Below are positions 22,074 to 33,883 of a DNA stretch of 64,000 nucleotides, in pieces; the first letter of the stretch is position 1, and the number at the start of each line of letters is the position of its first letter. The position numbers were made by a program, and so were the translations under genes. The notes under the pieces are model-generated. The model was given only the letters and a program-made list of their open reading frames with translations. It made no database searches and was not told the origin of the DNA. The stretch is from Siphonodentalium dalli (taxonomy: Eukaryota; Mollusca; Scaphopoda; Gadilida; Siphonodentaliidae): positions 140,201,954 through 140,265,953 of the forward strand of contig CP136064.1 of the NCBI GenBank assembly GCA_032622095.1, given 5' to 3'.

Positions 22074-22242
22074 ACAGAACTGCATTCCCGTTCGAACTGT
22101 CATTTTTTACTGCACGAGATCGATTTTGGCGGAAGGATAATATTGAACGAGAAGCCGCAGGCTTCGAGTTCAATATTATCCTTCCGCCAAAATCGATCGA
22201 GTGCAGGAAAAATTGACAGTTCGAACGGGAATGCAGTTCTGT
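22074..22242. repeat. 169-bp near-perfect hairpin
   Basis: ACAGAACTGCATTCCCGTTC at 22074 is matched at the other end by its complement (to 22242). The pairing runs through TCGATTTTGGCGGAAGGATA down to a loop at about 22156, with a few mismatches. It may be a small fold-back element. Confidence 0.93.
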
Positions 22243-23575
22243 ATTTATTTCACGCCGGCGGAACTTAAAAAATGCTAATGATTTGAGAAAACTTAAATAA
22301 TTATGAAAATGAAAACGAAATCACGGCAGAAGAGGAGTTAATCCGTTGGAACTTAATTCTTGCCGTGGAACCAGTCTACCAATGTCTCGGTATGCGTCCT
22401 TCAACTTGATGACGGATGCCGCCTCGAATGTAAATTGTTCGCAATTTCACAATATTTAATGTGTAAAATTAAGTATTTTGGGACCTGACAGGAGATGGTT
22501 ATGTATCTTTTGGATTTAATGAGCAACGAAGTTCGATAATCTGTATTTCTTCATGGAGGAGTGACTCAAGTTGACAACTTATTCCGAGAATTCTAAAATG
22601 AAAAGTTTGTGATTTAGTCAATGTTTGACTTCGAAGTTCGAGCGTGGAAAATTCGAGTTCACACGGTGCAACACAGCTAAGAGAGAACGTTTACTGACAA
22701 AATGTCTAAGATCAACTAAAATTAAATTCTTGAATCTATCGAACGGATCTAGATATGGGTTGGAGAATCTCCATCAAACTTGCCACATCATGGCCAATTC
22801 TGACTCGAAATTCTGGAAAACTAGTGATTTTCGAAAATACAAAGTCAAAATGTTTCAACTTTCACTTTCACTTTCAGGTAAGTTTTTCTTTTCTTTAAAT
22901 AAATCAGAAAAAAATACATGTAAATTCCTATTTCAAGAGTTAACAATCAAAATTCCAATCCATTTGTCATTTGAATGATTTGTCAATGAATTATTCAAAT
23001 TTTTGAAATATAATTAATAAGTTTTTTCAGTTTATTTTTTTGAAATTTTTACTATTCACTAATTCAGGCATATGTTTCTAACTAGTGTCTAGTACCAGCT
23101 GAGTACTACCAGTAGTGGTGCAGAAGAAAATTTTAAATTCCACATATATCAATATTAGGACTGTTTGTCATTCGACATTACCAAATACCATACTGCGTAC
23201 AACGATTTTGAATTAAAAAAAAAAAGGCTGATACTAGAACAATTTTAACCATTTTGTTCAATACAAAATTGGAATATATAAATTTATAATATGTGTAGGC
23301 CTACATGTATTTCTCTCTGATTTTAGCATATTCTGATTAGTTCGGCATTTTATTAATTTATAAATTCAAATGTTAAATTAGTGTCACTTCCAAAAAATAT
23401 TTGGTCAGTTTTTCATACTATTAAAATAGTAGAGGGAAAGATTGCCTATTTGCTGTCCCCAGGGAAAGGCATAAAATTACATTTGAAATACAAGATCAAA
23501 ACATTTTCTTCTTAAATAGAATATCAACATGTTATTGTACATGTATGTAATAACAATTAGTGAATTTTACAATAA
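22243..23575. other. no gene recognised
   Basis: AT-rich. A 117-codon frame at 22625-22978 lacks any domain and reads through repetitive CTTTCACTTTCACTTTCAG, so it is not called. Confidence 0.4.
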
Positions 23576-25537
23576 TTAGTCTGTGTCGCTGTCTGATTCA
23601 ATACGTGCAATTCTCCTGTATTTGTTCTTGCTGTGCCTATTAGAACTTTCTGCATCTGAATCACCACTGTTGGCCCTGGGCATTTTAACGGTTATTTTAA
23701 ATGTACCACCAGAAATGTTGGCATTACTGAAAACACCTTGCATCAATCTTTCTTCAACTGTGTTACTAGTAGCTACTTTGCTCAATGTTGTACTTGTACT
23801 GGTACCTGTGTTGGGGACTACTTCCTTCAAATGAGTAGTGGCCTCACTGTAATAAGTGTTTCTCATCCCGGTACTAGTACTTGGCAGTAAAGCCCTGCAA
23901 TAACTTTCACTGATGGGTATTTCATTGGCTACGGGCATCACTGGTTTGAAATTATGAGAACCGGTAGTCGCTGCATTAGCTGAACACAATGCTCTGGGAA
24001 CAATCACATTTGTATTACCGGTATTTGGATTGTTGCCTTGCAGAATAGCACACATCCCTTTCTGCTGATTTATGGAAGCTGTGGCATAGTTATTCAAGCT
24101 GTTCACATTTTTATGACCCGATAATTGGGAGATAATTTGGGGGTTCACACCAGCATGGAGTAATTGTGTGCACATCGTCTTCCTCAGCGAATGATTGGTT
24201 TTATTTCCAGGGATTCCTGCTTTTGTGCACATGTCTTTCACCATAGATTTCACTTTGTTTACACCAATAGGCTGAGCCTTGAACCATAAAATGTTCGGTC
24301 CCGTTGTCCAATGCATATTGCCAGAAATATAAAAAGGAGATCCAGAATCCATCATTTTTTGTGGTCGGTTTCTTGCATAGAGTTTGTACATTTCTATTGG
24401 GCATCTGTTTTTGTTGACTTCATTTGGAAATATTTTTGGACTGAATGGCCTCGTTGTTGAATTTCCATCTCTTGTTTTGCTAAGGCGTTCATTGAACTCA
24501 AGATATTCTGTCCCACTACTGTCCACTTTCAATTTAATATCTCCAAATTTTAATTGTGAATTTTCATGTGACCCGCGGAATCCTAGCAGTTTTGTATTGA
24601 AAAACCACAAAGTGTTCAATAGTGCTTCTGGTGTACTGCTCCCCAACTGCCCTGTCTCCCACAGTTTCTCTTCTTCCTCCTCTGTCAATGGCTCCGCTTT
24701 GTTCGGTTTGTTCCCAAAACCCCGTTCTTTCAACTCTTTTCGCTTCGATTTCAGTACATCTCTGCTCATTTGAAATTTATCAGACATCAATATTTCCTCT
24801 CCATATTCTGCATCTTTCAAATGTCTCTGAATTCCTCTGTGCAAAGCTGTTAAGCTATCTGGCTCGAACTCTGATCCATTTTCTTTACGTGCCGTCAACA
24901 AGAAACCACCGATATATGTATCCAGTTCAGTCGGTGGAATCTGTTCTGGTTCCCTGCCCTCACCATTCACTTGCAACCATTTTGTTAGCTTTCTGATGCA
25001 GGACTCAGTTTTTTTAATTGTATTCGGGTTTCTTTTACTCGCCACATACTTCTTCAGATCAGATACATTGCACACCGGTGCGAACTCAGTATTACTTGAC
25101 ATACTTGTATTTGAAGTAATATTCTCATCATTTGTTTGTTGATTTTCTTTATTTTGAACTTCTTCAGTCTCAGAATTATTACTAGTACTGTCTGCTTGCA
25201 ACTCTGGCACTGTATTACACGTACCTTGCACTTCAAGTTCTTCAATCTCATGCCGCTGACTTGCTATGTAGTTTCGTAAATCCCTTATGTTGTTTGTTGC
25301 TATTGATGGTTCACATACTTCATGCTGATCATTGGAGTCGTGTTGACTTTCACTTTGTGTCGCTGTCACCGGGACAGAGGCAGTCACAGTGGGCACCTCT
25401 TGGTCTGATTGAGAATTATCAACGAAATAAAAGTCATCAGCTAGGATGCTTTCAACGAACCGTTTGTCACTTTCAGTCAGCGATTCATTTCCAGATTCAC
25501 AAATATAAAAATCTCCCAACGGGAAAGGTGAATTCAT
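23576..25537 (-). CDS. tyrosine recombinase, Crypton/DUF3504 type
   Basis: 653 residues in one uninterrupted frame. Residues 1-155 are acidic, Ser/Asn-rich and poorly structured. A core-binding domain follows at about 156-260, then the catalytic domain at about 285-500, with the expected residues in order: R321 (GFRGSHE), K354 (SKTRDG), H449 and R452 (NHSLRKT), H475 (SGHKN) and Y484 (NNYATAS). This is the R-K-H-x-x-R-H-Y set of phage-integrase-fold recombinases, and the surroundings (ALLNTLWFFNTKLLGFRG, KAGIPGNKTNHSLRKT) are those of animal Crypton-derived DUF3504 proteins such as KIAA1958 and QRICH1 relatives. All catalytic residues are kept, so the enzyme may be active. The motif around NNIRDLRNYIASQR (82-95) recurs as CNVSDLKKYVASKR (156-169). 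The ATG at 25537 follows a stop-rich upstream stretch. It sits inside the candidate giant element. Confidence 0.9.
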   Translation of the reverse strand: MNSPFPLGDFYICESGNESLTESDKRFVESILADDFYFVDNSQSDQEVPTVTASVPVTATQSESQHDSNDQHEVCEPSIATNNIRDLRNYIASQRHEIEELEVQGTCNTVPELQADSTSNNSETEEVQNKENQQTNDENITSNTSMSSNTEFAPVCNVSDLKKYVASKRNPNTIKKTESCIRKLTKWLQVNGEGREPEQIPPTELDTYIGGFLLTARKENGSEFEPDSLTALHRGIQRHLKDAEYGEEILMSDKFQMSRDVLKSKRKELKERGFGNKPNKAEPLTEEEEEKLWETGQLGSSTPEALLNTLWFFNTKLLGFRGSHENSQLKFGDIKLKVDSSGTEYLEFNERLSKTRDGNSTTRPFSPKIFPNEVNKNRCPIEMYKLYARNRPQKMMDSGSPFYISGNMHWTTGPNILWFKAQPIGVNKVKSMVKDMCTKAGIPGNKTNHSLRKTMCTQLLHAGVNPQIISQLSGHKNVNSLNNYATASINQQKGMCAILQGNNPNTGNTNVIVPRALCSANAATTGSHNFKPVMPVANEIPISESYCRALLPSTSTGMRNTYYSEATTHLKEVVPNTGTSTSTTLSKVATSNTVEERLMQGVFSNANISGGTFKITVKMPRANSGDSDAESSNRHSKNKYRRIARIESDSDTD

Positions 25538-25810
25538 TTTAAATATTATTTTCTTCTATTTCTGAATTACGCCAATTTACGGAAAATACGAAGAAGTAAA
25601 TAGTTGCAGACGATAACATCGTCATAAAACGCTTTTTAAATAAACAAAATTAACGTATATTGCACTGTAAGAGTGTTGATAGCATGGAATTTATTTTTTT
25701 ATTTCTATTTCAGCTGTTAGTCATATTTTATAACGTTTATTTCTTAAGTATTTCAATTTTAATCGTAATTATTTTCTTCGAATCACCGAAGAATTTGACA
25801 GTTCAAAGGT

Positions 25811-25884
25811 CCGCCCACTCGGATTTTACAACTCCACTACGAGTGCGCTCTGATTGGTTGAATGCGTTTGCATTGGTCCAATCC
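25811..25884. promoter_or_regulatory. candidate promoter with clustered CCAAT boxes
   Basis: CCGCCC at 25811, ATTGG at 25853 and 25872, and CCAAT at 25878, all within 75 bases and about 310 bases upstream of the tyrosine recombinase ATG. Clustered CCAAT with a GC box is typical of TATA-less animal promoters. Function is inferred. Confidence 0.35.
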
Positions 25885-27087
25885 GCTTTCGCGAGGGAGA
25901 ACCAGCTTAAGAATTGCGCGAAAATGCACGTGTTAAATAGTTCGTTGTCAGTTTTGTATTGTTCTAGAAGAAGACAGATTTGTTTATTGAACGTTTCAAA
26001 TATCCATATTTTTAGGCGTATTTCGGGTAAATAAAGCTACGGCGTGAAATAAAGACTGAAGCCTCTGTGGTCTTCATGAAGAACTTTCTGTCGAGAAGAA
26101 TGCGCGTAATTGTTATGACATAATGATTGAGCACACATTGCACAAACGTGTGTAATAATTTAAACAAAGTTGCATTAATATTAGAAACGCGTAATATTTT
26201 TGCTATTTAGTAAGCTCAACGGGCAACATTTTAGGCAAATTATGTATTTAAAGTGACATCTAATATTCGTAACACACGTAAGATACACGAATAAAACATC
26301 AGTGTAAAGAACATTTGCATAGATAAGGTCAATTGTGACGCATATAATGGATATGGAAATTGATTTTCTCACTTCAATATCTAGCATATAATAGTAGGAA
26401 TAGTAGGGTTCTAGTTTGTGTTATTCCGGATCTAACGACTAAATTATACATAATAGCGATTGGACGTTGGAATATGAATAGCGTACTAGGTCACTAGATG
26501 GTGTGTTCTTTCTATCATTTGTAGTTTTGACATACTTTTCATCCGCAATTACGATTACGATTTAGATAAGCCAATCATGGGCATATGAGCTTTACATTCA
26601 ATCATCGACACAACCAATATGACCTGATAACAACATAATTAAGTACATAATAATCACGGCAAATAGAACTGCATTTACTTTGAGTGGCAAGAGGTTTGAA
26701 CGACAATATTTGCCCTCAAACCGACTCATGGTCTTCATTTCTGCGAAAAGGTTATAGATCCGTCCGAGCAACATATGACTACTATAGACATTCGTAATTC
26801 TTATTAGTAGTAATCCATTATTCGAAAAGTGTCAAGTATATTAAATTTCATACACTAAACTGGTTAAAATTAAGAGTATTTCATAATTGACTGAGAATAT
26901 TAAATTTCTGAGTGTTTTAGTATTTGAAAAAGTTCACTCTTTTCGTACCGAATTGTTCAGCTGCATTCCATGATATATAGATATGAGAACATTAATGAAA
27001 ATCTACATCCTCATGATGAATTTTGAAATGGTTGGAAGTCAACATATACATATTTTCCCAACACCTTGTCTATATTGAGTTCTATGT
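25885..27087. other. no gene recognised
   Basis: AT-rich spacer between the recombinase and the transposase-like pseudogene. Confidence 0.4.
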
Positions 27088-30000
27088 TTAAGTTTTAAAT
27101 GCCACCCACCTGTTTGGGTCGAGTCTGATATTGTAGAGATCCGCCACAGCATGCATCATCGATGGTATAGTATCCGGTTTAGGTGCTCCTTGTCCCGATG
27201 GATCCAAATCGCTCAGCGTGGAGAAAAATTGCTCTACCTCTTGTGTTCCGATTGCTCTCGAGTTATAACCTCTGCCTTTGGTAAATATATACAGTTGTAG
27301 CTTTCTCTCTAAAGGAACAAGGAGTGCTTCAAATGTGACGATAGGGATACCTCGTGCATATCTTGATGGAGGTGGGAACGCATCTTTTGGGTATCCATCC
27401 AGGAGCCAATTTCTCAAATGCAGTCGTTGAATGCAACGTTGAATTGCGGAAATTCCAGGCTCGTCTTCGGCATTGAACCAATTTCTCATTAGATTACAAA
27501 ATATATCCTCCTTTGAATACTTTCCTGTCATGAAGCGCTCGACATCTTCGGCAAATACTCTCCTCGCAAAAGGGACGCTTTGTTTATCAACGCAGTCGAC
27601 AACTATAGCTACATTGAGACCAGTCAATGGCGACTTTGATGCTTCTATCAAGACCTTCTATTCCAGTGGTGCATAGCTTCGTCCTGATACACGTTAATAT
27701 GTGACATGCATCAGTGAAGTGCAGTCGGATTATTCCGTCCGACCCAATGCCTGGTTGTGAGAACCAGACAATTTGGTCGTCAAGTTGTGGCAACTTACAA
27801 CCGCTCCGTATTACTTCATTCTCTCGCCACTTTGCCAGTACTGCCTGCCATTCAGATTTAGCAATTGCAGGGGCAAGTGTTGTATTTTTGCACTTAGACA
27901 GAACAGCAAAACATCGATATCGTAGTGATTGCGGCTGTTGGAGTTTGGCCTTCGTTATACTGGCTGTATAGTCCGTGAACAATTTGTGAAGGCTATCCAC
28001 AAGTTTGTACTTGGGCCATTTTATATCACAGTGAACCCCGCTTGCGAAGACACGGCCTTCAATTGCATATAAACACAAGGACAATTCGGCTCTGGAGAAT
28101 GACTTATTCATGGAAGTTTTTGTTTTGATCTTACCTTCGAAAATATTTTGTTCAACACAATTCCATTTTCCACTGGCAGAAAAGTGTTCGCTTTCCCGAA
28201 GTCGCCACAACATTCGTGTCATATCATGCAAGCTGAAATCATTGATAGGACACACATCATGAGCGTTCGTTAATAAATGTGCTGTCTTTCTTTATATTTA
28301 TATTCATGGCATCATCAGACTGCATGTCGTTAACACACATATCATTGTTTCCGTGCCAGTTGTCCTGCGAATAAAGGCACATATGCGCGGCTGCAATGGT
28401 TGATATTAAAGCAGATTCCGACGTGCACATAGAGCTGCCGACATCTGAATGACAGGCGTTCGTTGCAAAGTTACTACATGATCCTGGTACTGTTAGGTCG
28501 AATAGCTTATCTAAGCCCATATATGTATCCACGCGTTCATACGTTTCATTTATCGGATGTCACCGATTTAGCGCCATGTTCTCGACCATAATTTCAATTT
28601 TATCAAGCTTGTCGTCAGTTTGTTCTACGCTCAAACAAGAAACTTTCGATGTATTTGTCATTAGATCGTCTGTGTGTTGTGCTGTATCATCCAGAACCCG
28701 CACATCACTGTCCAGTAACACGAGACGCTCCATCAGGGGTACATCAGAAGCATGGCCCTCTACGAATACTGACCGACATGCCTTCTAAGAACCATGTCCG
28801 AGTCTGTCTTCACAACGTACGTACTTTTCATTTTGGACAACAATTCCGCCTTCGTTCTCGAGCAGACTCTCTTCGAGTGATCCTTCTGTAACTGGTGAAT
28901 AGTTAAAGGGGATCCGTCTCCATTGCGTACCCCGACATTATGCCACTGTCCATCACTTGCGGTAGCAACAACTGACAGTCCGGAAGATTCACATTCAGAA
29001 ATGACACGATCAAGCATTTTCCGTATGGTTTCCACTGGCATACTAGGGCCTTTCATTGCATATGCGACAGGGAAGGCGTTACTCAGTTCCATATTATATA
29101 GTCTATCGGTATCACTTAGCATGAATACCAGTATTTCGGACGCCGTATGCCTATTTAATTCGTATGCACCATCAAACCATTTGTCAAGTCGCTGAAGGCA
29201 GCACTGCAAGTCACTGAGCGGAATGCGGTTCACAACTCCATCATCCGACATGCAACGCTTCTTTTTGTATTTCGATGTCGGCAAATCACATTGGTCTGAT
29301 TTCTCAACCCTTTGCCGGATTTCACTTCAGCTACTAACTTGATATTGGTTTTCTTGAACTCCTCAATTCGTTGTTTCAGTTCTTTAGATTCCACAGAAAA
29401 ACGAGTTGGTTTTGGCGGAGAATGATCGCCGTAGAGTCTTGTTAATTCATCCCAGCACACATTCCATAGTCCAGCATCAAAATCTACATGAAATACTGTC
29501 ATGGAACTCTCACTCCAGCACGTAAAAATCAAGCCATCACAACTGTATGCTGCCATTTCACTTAGTATCTGCAAGATATAGTAGCTCGGAATTATATAAT
29601 ATGCTGATGGGTTGTATGCATCTGGAGCCCGGCATTTATTCTCGTACATTAGAACAGTAGATCCATCTGAAGTTCGCAGAGAACCATCGGGGCTTACAAC
29701 CATGAACTGTGTATCTCCTTTGGATGCTATTGAAACACATCCTTCTTCGAAGTATTCCAGGCCTGGATACCAGAACGGCAAAACCCTGCACACGAGCGTT
29801 GCAATTGCATCAATTTCGTGATCGGTTCCATATTTGAAACGTGCCTTTGTTGTGCTGTCTGGTTCGGGCATCTCAATACCCTGATATATCTTGTTAAAAT
29901 TTTCTTGATGTGACTTTAGTGTTCAGCTCCAACAGCCTTATGCACCGTACTTCCTGTGACTTTGGCTTTTTTCTGATTTCGTGCCACTTCTCCGATCGTT

Positions 30001-31400
30001 GTTTTGTGTATCGTGATTCATGTCCGTTATAGTGTTCATTCAGTTCGTGCAGGTTTCGTTGATCAGAGATCATGATGTACTCACTCGAAGAAAACAGTCT
30101 TTGTTCGCCGTTCACAGATGCCCCTATATTCGACATATCTGTTGTGATTTGCAAACTTGTATCAAAATGACACATGAATTCACTCCGTTTCATGCGCATG
30201 AGACAAATAAGTGGATAAAATTTAGATTTTGGCCAGTCCTTGCCGGCAATTTGCTTGAATTTATCCTCAGTTCGCTTCGCACAATCTGCATTTTCCTTTA
30301 GAATTCCGTTAATGTTAGTCATTCTGGTGACCAGGTGGTGGAGAACATTGATTAGATTTGTTGCAAATGATGAAGGGATGAGATTGGTATATACGAGTCC
30401 TCGAATCTCCAGTTGCTGTATGATATCCATGCACTCCATTACCGCCTTCTTATCATCAGATAATTGACATTTTCGTTGATGTAACGTGGGTTCTTTTTCA
30501 AACCCCCAACAGTCAACATCACCAAGGATCCTGCCTTTACCACGACAAATTTTCTTGCCATCTACTGCAATCTTGACCGGATTTTTTCCTAGAGTGGATG
30601 CCAACTCTTTTATGAAATCGCTACGTATTCCCGGGAGATAATTCATCATGTTCGGTTCCGAATGTAGAAGCGAATGTTTGGTTGGGACGGCGAAATTGAC
30701 CTTTGATGTATGTGGGTTATACATGCTGCGGTCACATTCACCTTTTAAAATCTGTCCAGTATTCTTGGGGCCACTCATAAAACGTAGAAATTTACCTCCG
30801 AATAAACGATAACCTGCTTTCCAAAATTGTTTTGATGCGTCGCAGTATTTCATAGTAGAAGAATTCTGAAGCGAAAACCATTCCACCACATCGAGAAATA
30901 AAAGGTAGCATATATTATCCAATGGAAGTAAACCACGAGCTAACATGTGGTGAAATTTTAAGAACATTTCTATGTGACCGACATCCTGTAGATTGCCCAA
31001 AACGTTTGGAAGCAGCTTCATAAGTTCGCACATTTCTTCCTTAAACTGACCAGGGGCAACATCAGGCGTATCTGTATCCGAATGAGTGGCATCGCCGATA
31101 TTCGTGTTTGAGCTAAAATCGGTTATGTTAGAATCTGGTATATCATGAACTGTCGTCTTTTCAAATGGCTCTTTAATATCTTCATTTATTTCACCGGCAT
31201 CGTTCATTTGCCTTATCTTACTTGAATTATATATAAATGTCCTTTCGTCCCTCACCATCAAATGTTTTCCTTCACTTTCAAGGTTATGGGGAATAATACC
31301 TGGGTACACCTTCGTGACATAGTTCTTAATTGCCCATTTTTTCGTGAAGAATCTGTTCAAGGTATTTCACGACCTTGTCTCCGTGATTGGAAACGTTGTG
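27088..31400 (-). pseudogene. transposase-like protein with inserted YqaJ-type nuclease domain, broken
   Basis: One long minus-strand gene (about 1,400 codons) scattered over frames. Pieces in order: 31360-29894 (with VDGKKI near 30560 and GDVD near 30520, like the first acidic residues of an RNase H-fold transposase), 29871-29230 (nuclease domain), 29284-28760 (FPVAYAMKGPSMP and ATASDGQWHNVG near 28954), a stretch at 28759-28257 in one frame split by a TGA near 28558, 28255-27587 (FTDACHILTCIRTKL near 27712), and 27651-27088, ending LDPNRWVAFKT. 'DGQ..N' followed by 'D..H.L...R' resembles the DG..N and DPPHLxKxxR motifs of P-element-type transposases. The same layout occurs in an unnamed multicopy family of sponges, cnidarians and bivalves. 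At least six frame changes and one nonsense codon make it a pseudogene; neighbouring intact ORFs argue against poor sequence. A further frame change near 31340 suggests coding up to about 31400. Confidence 0.7.
29330..30003 (-). other. YqaJ/PD-(D/E)xK-type nuclease domain within the pseudogene
   Basis: Begins QRSEKWHEIRKK, continues in a second frame with VTGSTVHKAVG, and in a third with FKYGTDHEIDAIATLV, EEGC, VVSPDGSLR (D near 29688), MYENKC (E and K near 29643) and a Gln in YYILQILSEM. W-x-x-x-R, G-x-x-x-E-x-x-A, SPDG, E-x-K and Q are the signature order of YqaJ-like (lambda-exonuclease-fold) nucleases. Two frame changes fall inside it, near 29945 and 29910. Confidence 0.72.
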
Positions 31401-32832
31401 ATCAATGGTCGATGATAGGCTGCTGAACATGCCAGAACAATAATAATTTGAATCAATATCTAAACATAAATATTAACTCAGGTGTGGGAAAAGCAACGAA
31501 CAGGATTTGTCTCGGCGAATTGGCCATAGCACCACATGCGAACAAATAAATACTGCCATAATTTAATCATGAGCTGTCAATCCCCTTGATACTATACAAC
31601 CATTGGTTGTCGCACATTTAGTCATTTAAGTTATTAACCAAAAGTTCTTGATTACTCTCAGCTATAAAGAAATTACAGCAACGTCCAGCGCTATATGACC
31701 ACGCCTATAAAAAGTGTGCCTAAAATGTACATGATAACTCTTAGATACTTCTTAAGATATAAAAGGGAATCCACTTGTTGCATCATCATTGCTTCGGGTA
31801 GTACTGCCCTGACAATACCAAGTACCAAGTACCATAAGTACCAAGATATTTCAACTCGCGCATATTATTGAAATTGAAACCAACAACTCGTGATACAGTC
31901 GAAATAAACAAGACCACGTGTTGCAAATGTTGATCAATTGAACAGTGCGTGCATACAGGTCCACTGGCCAATCAACCTCGACGAACTTATGACGTTTTTT
32001 GATTGAACGATAATGTGATTGTCTTGAGTGACAACGTGTCACAACGGCTGTATATGACTTGTTTGTCGGAAATATTATCAAACTTTTGCGGTCGTTTTAA
32101 TTGTACTGTCTACTTTGGCGGTTCTCTTGTGAAATAACGCGTGGCATTATAAGAAATAAATATTCATATTAAGCCTATGCAGTTATAAGACAAATTTACC
32201 ATATAACCGGCTGTGCGTTGTATAATTTGTTTTCAAACTTTTCGGTTATAACTGCAGACCATTAATCGAACAAGAGTCATTTCTGACCTCGTTAAACTAA
32301 GAATGATAACGTTAAAATATTGAATCTACCAAAACAATAACACATGTATATCCCGTACGATGACCTCATGTAATAGTTCCCAAGATGATGGAGATTTATG
32401 CATAATTTCATTTAGATTGTTGTGTGCAAATCTTAGCTATATTACTTTTTTTTCAAAATAAGTGAAAAAGAATAATTCTAGAACTTAACAAGCCGAAAAC
32501 TAAATCTGCGAACAATACGAATTGAAAGTCATCGTGACCATAACAATTTTGGTTAGAACCATAAACCAAACTCAGGACGGAGACCCTGATAAGATAAGAT
32601 TCATTTCGGTTAAAAATACATATCAATTACAGTATATGCAACCTATACGATAACATAATGAAGTCTTGTGTAAATATTATGACCACAAAATATGTGGTCC
32701 TATGGGCTAAATTAGAAAAGTTATAAACTATTGTGTAATTTACATGTGCACATAACAATCATGGCAGTATACACATGTTCCACAGTGAAGTGTTTATTAT
32801 AAATAGCAGTAACTTTGTTGTGTGTTTGTTCA
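31401..32832. other. no gene recognised
   Basis: AT-rich spacer up to the right inverted arm. AAGTACCAAGTACCATAAGT near 31818 is a short tandem. Confidence 0.4.
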
Positions 32833-33869
32833 TATATGTTCGGATGTTTAGTGTGTTAACATAGAATCGTTTCAATTTTATCTGATGACTCTCAAAAAAG
32901 CCAGAATTGCATAATTTGGAGCAATATGATATATATATATATATATTCGATAAGATGATTCGGTTTCATTGTCGCGTAACGGTCTACTCGAGTGGCAGCG
33001 AGTCATAAAGTCTGTAAAATAAACATGATAATAACAAATCGTTGATACGCCGTAGCGTGTCGTCCGGCATGTGTGGTCTATATACAAACTCCAAGCATGT
33101 TAATAGTAAACGAATATCCGATTAGCTGCATGCATGCGAACGGCAGCATTCACGTGCGTGTTATCAAGGCATCGCGTTATCATTCATTCACTTTATTGAG
33201 ATCGCAAATCTGAATGCTGAGATGGATGTTCAATTAATTTCAATTGAAATACATTCATAATATAATATGCACACATTATTTCGAATATGTTATGGATTCA
33301 TATTTCAGTTGACATTCGCAGTCCAATTGATCAGTCTCAGATACACATAAAACACTCGAAAACTCATCAGAACTCCTTAAGTAATACGCATATTTACTGC
33401 ACAGAAACTCGGCGTTTGGCGCATCTTCATCTGTGCCGTTCGCATCTTTCTGGACCGACAGTGGTCCCTTCATATCGAGCGGATATTGAGAACGACAAGG
33501 ATTTATTAAATTCTGTCAAATCCTATGCTTCATTGACAGATACAACTATATACCGGCATTTGTTTTGGAAGCGTGGAAGTCCAGGAACTATACTAGTGAA
33601 TGGTTGTTCTCGAAAATTTGAGTGAGCAAAGGCAAAAACACCATTGAACAAATTCGCCAAAAAATAATTAATGGTCTGATCAGGGAAAACTGATTGACAA
33701 CTGGTGGATAAATACTCATGCTTCGTGTGGACATACACATACGATGCTCGATGTCTGTATTACGGTGAGAAACAAACATATCCCCATATCATATACGTGA
33801 AAATGATTTTCCCATATTCTCGGTTTTGGCGATACCCTCGGTCTTGGCGATACCACGTACACGGGGGTG
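32833..33869 (-). repeat. right inverted arm of the candidate giant element
   Basis: Reverse complement of 18706-19735, with a short TA run (32930-32945) that the left arm lacks. Its outer end, GTACACGGGGGTG, abuts ATAAT and then a dispersed repeat. Confidence 0.88.
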
Positions 33870-33883
33870 ATAATTGGTGTACT

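Larger units (their letters stand above)
18701..33874. mobile_element. candidate 15.2-kb giant transposon with 1-kb inverted ends
   Basis: Inverted arms at 18706-19735 and 32833-33869 are near-identical by eye and start CACCCCCGTGTACGTGG at both outer ends. Directly outside both is ATAAT (18701-18705 and 33870-33874), which would be a 5-bp target-site duplication. The 13-kb interior holds a C2H2 zinc-finger gene, an intact tyrosine recombinase and a broken transposase-like gene with a YqaJ-type nuclease domain. Caveats: ATAAT is close to its own complement, so four of the five bases could also be arm extension; and the arms may include a LINE 3' end (AATAAAGTGAATGAATGA at 19378), so a plain inverted duplication is the alternative. 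A 5-bp duplication with ends starting CAC is reminiscent of Transib/RAG-type ends, but no such transposase was seen. Confidence 0.5.

Noticed and set aside
22625-22978. 117-codon plus-strand frame
   Set aside because: No domain, includes a CTTTCA repeat, and no start or splice context supports it.
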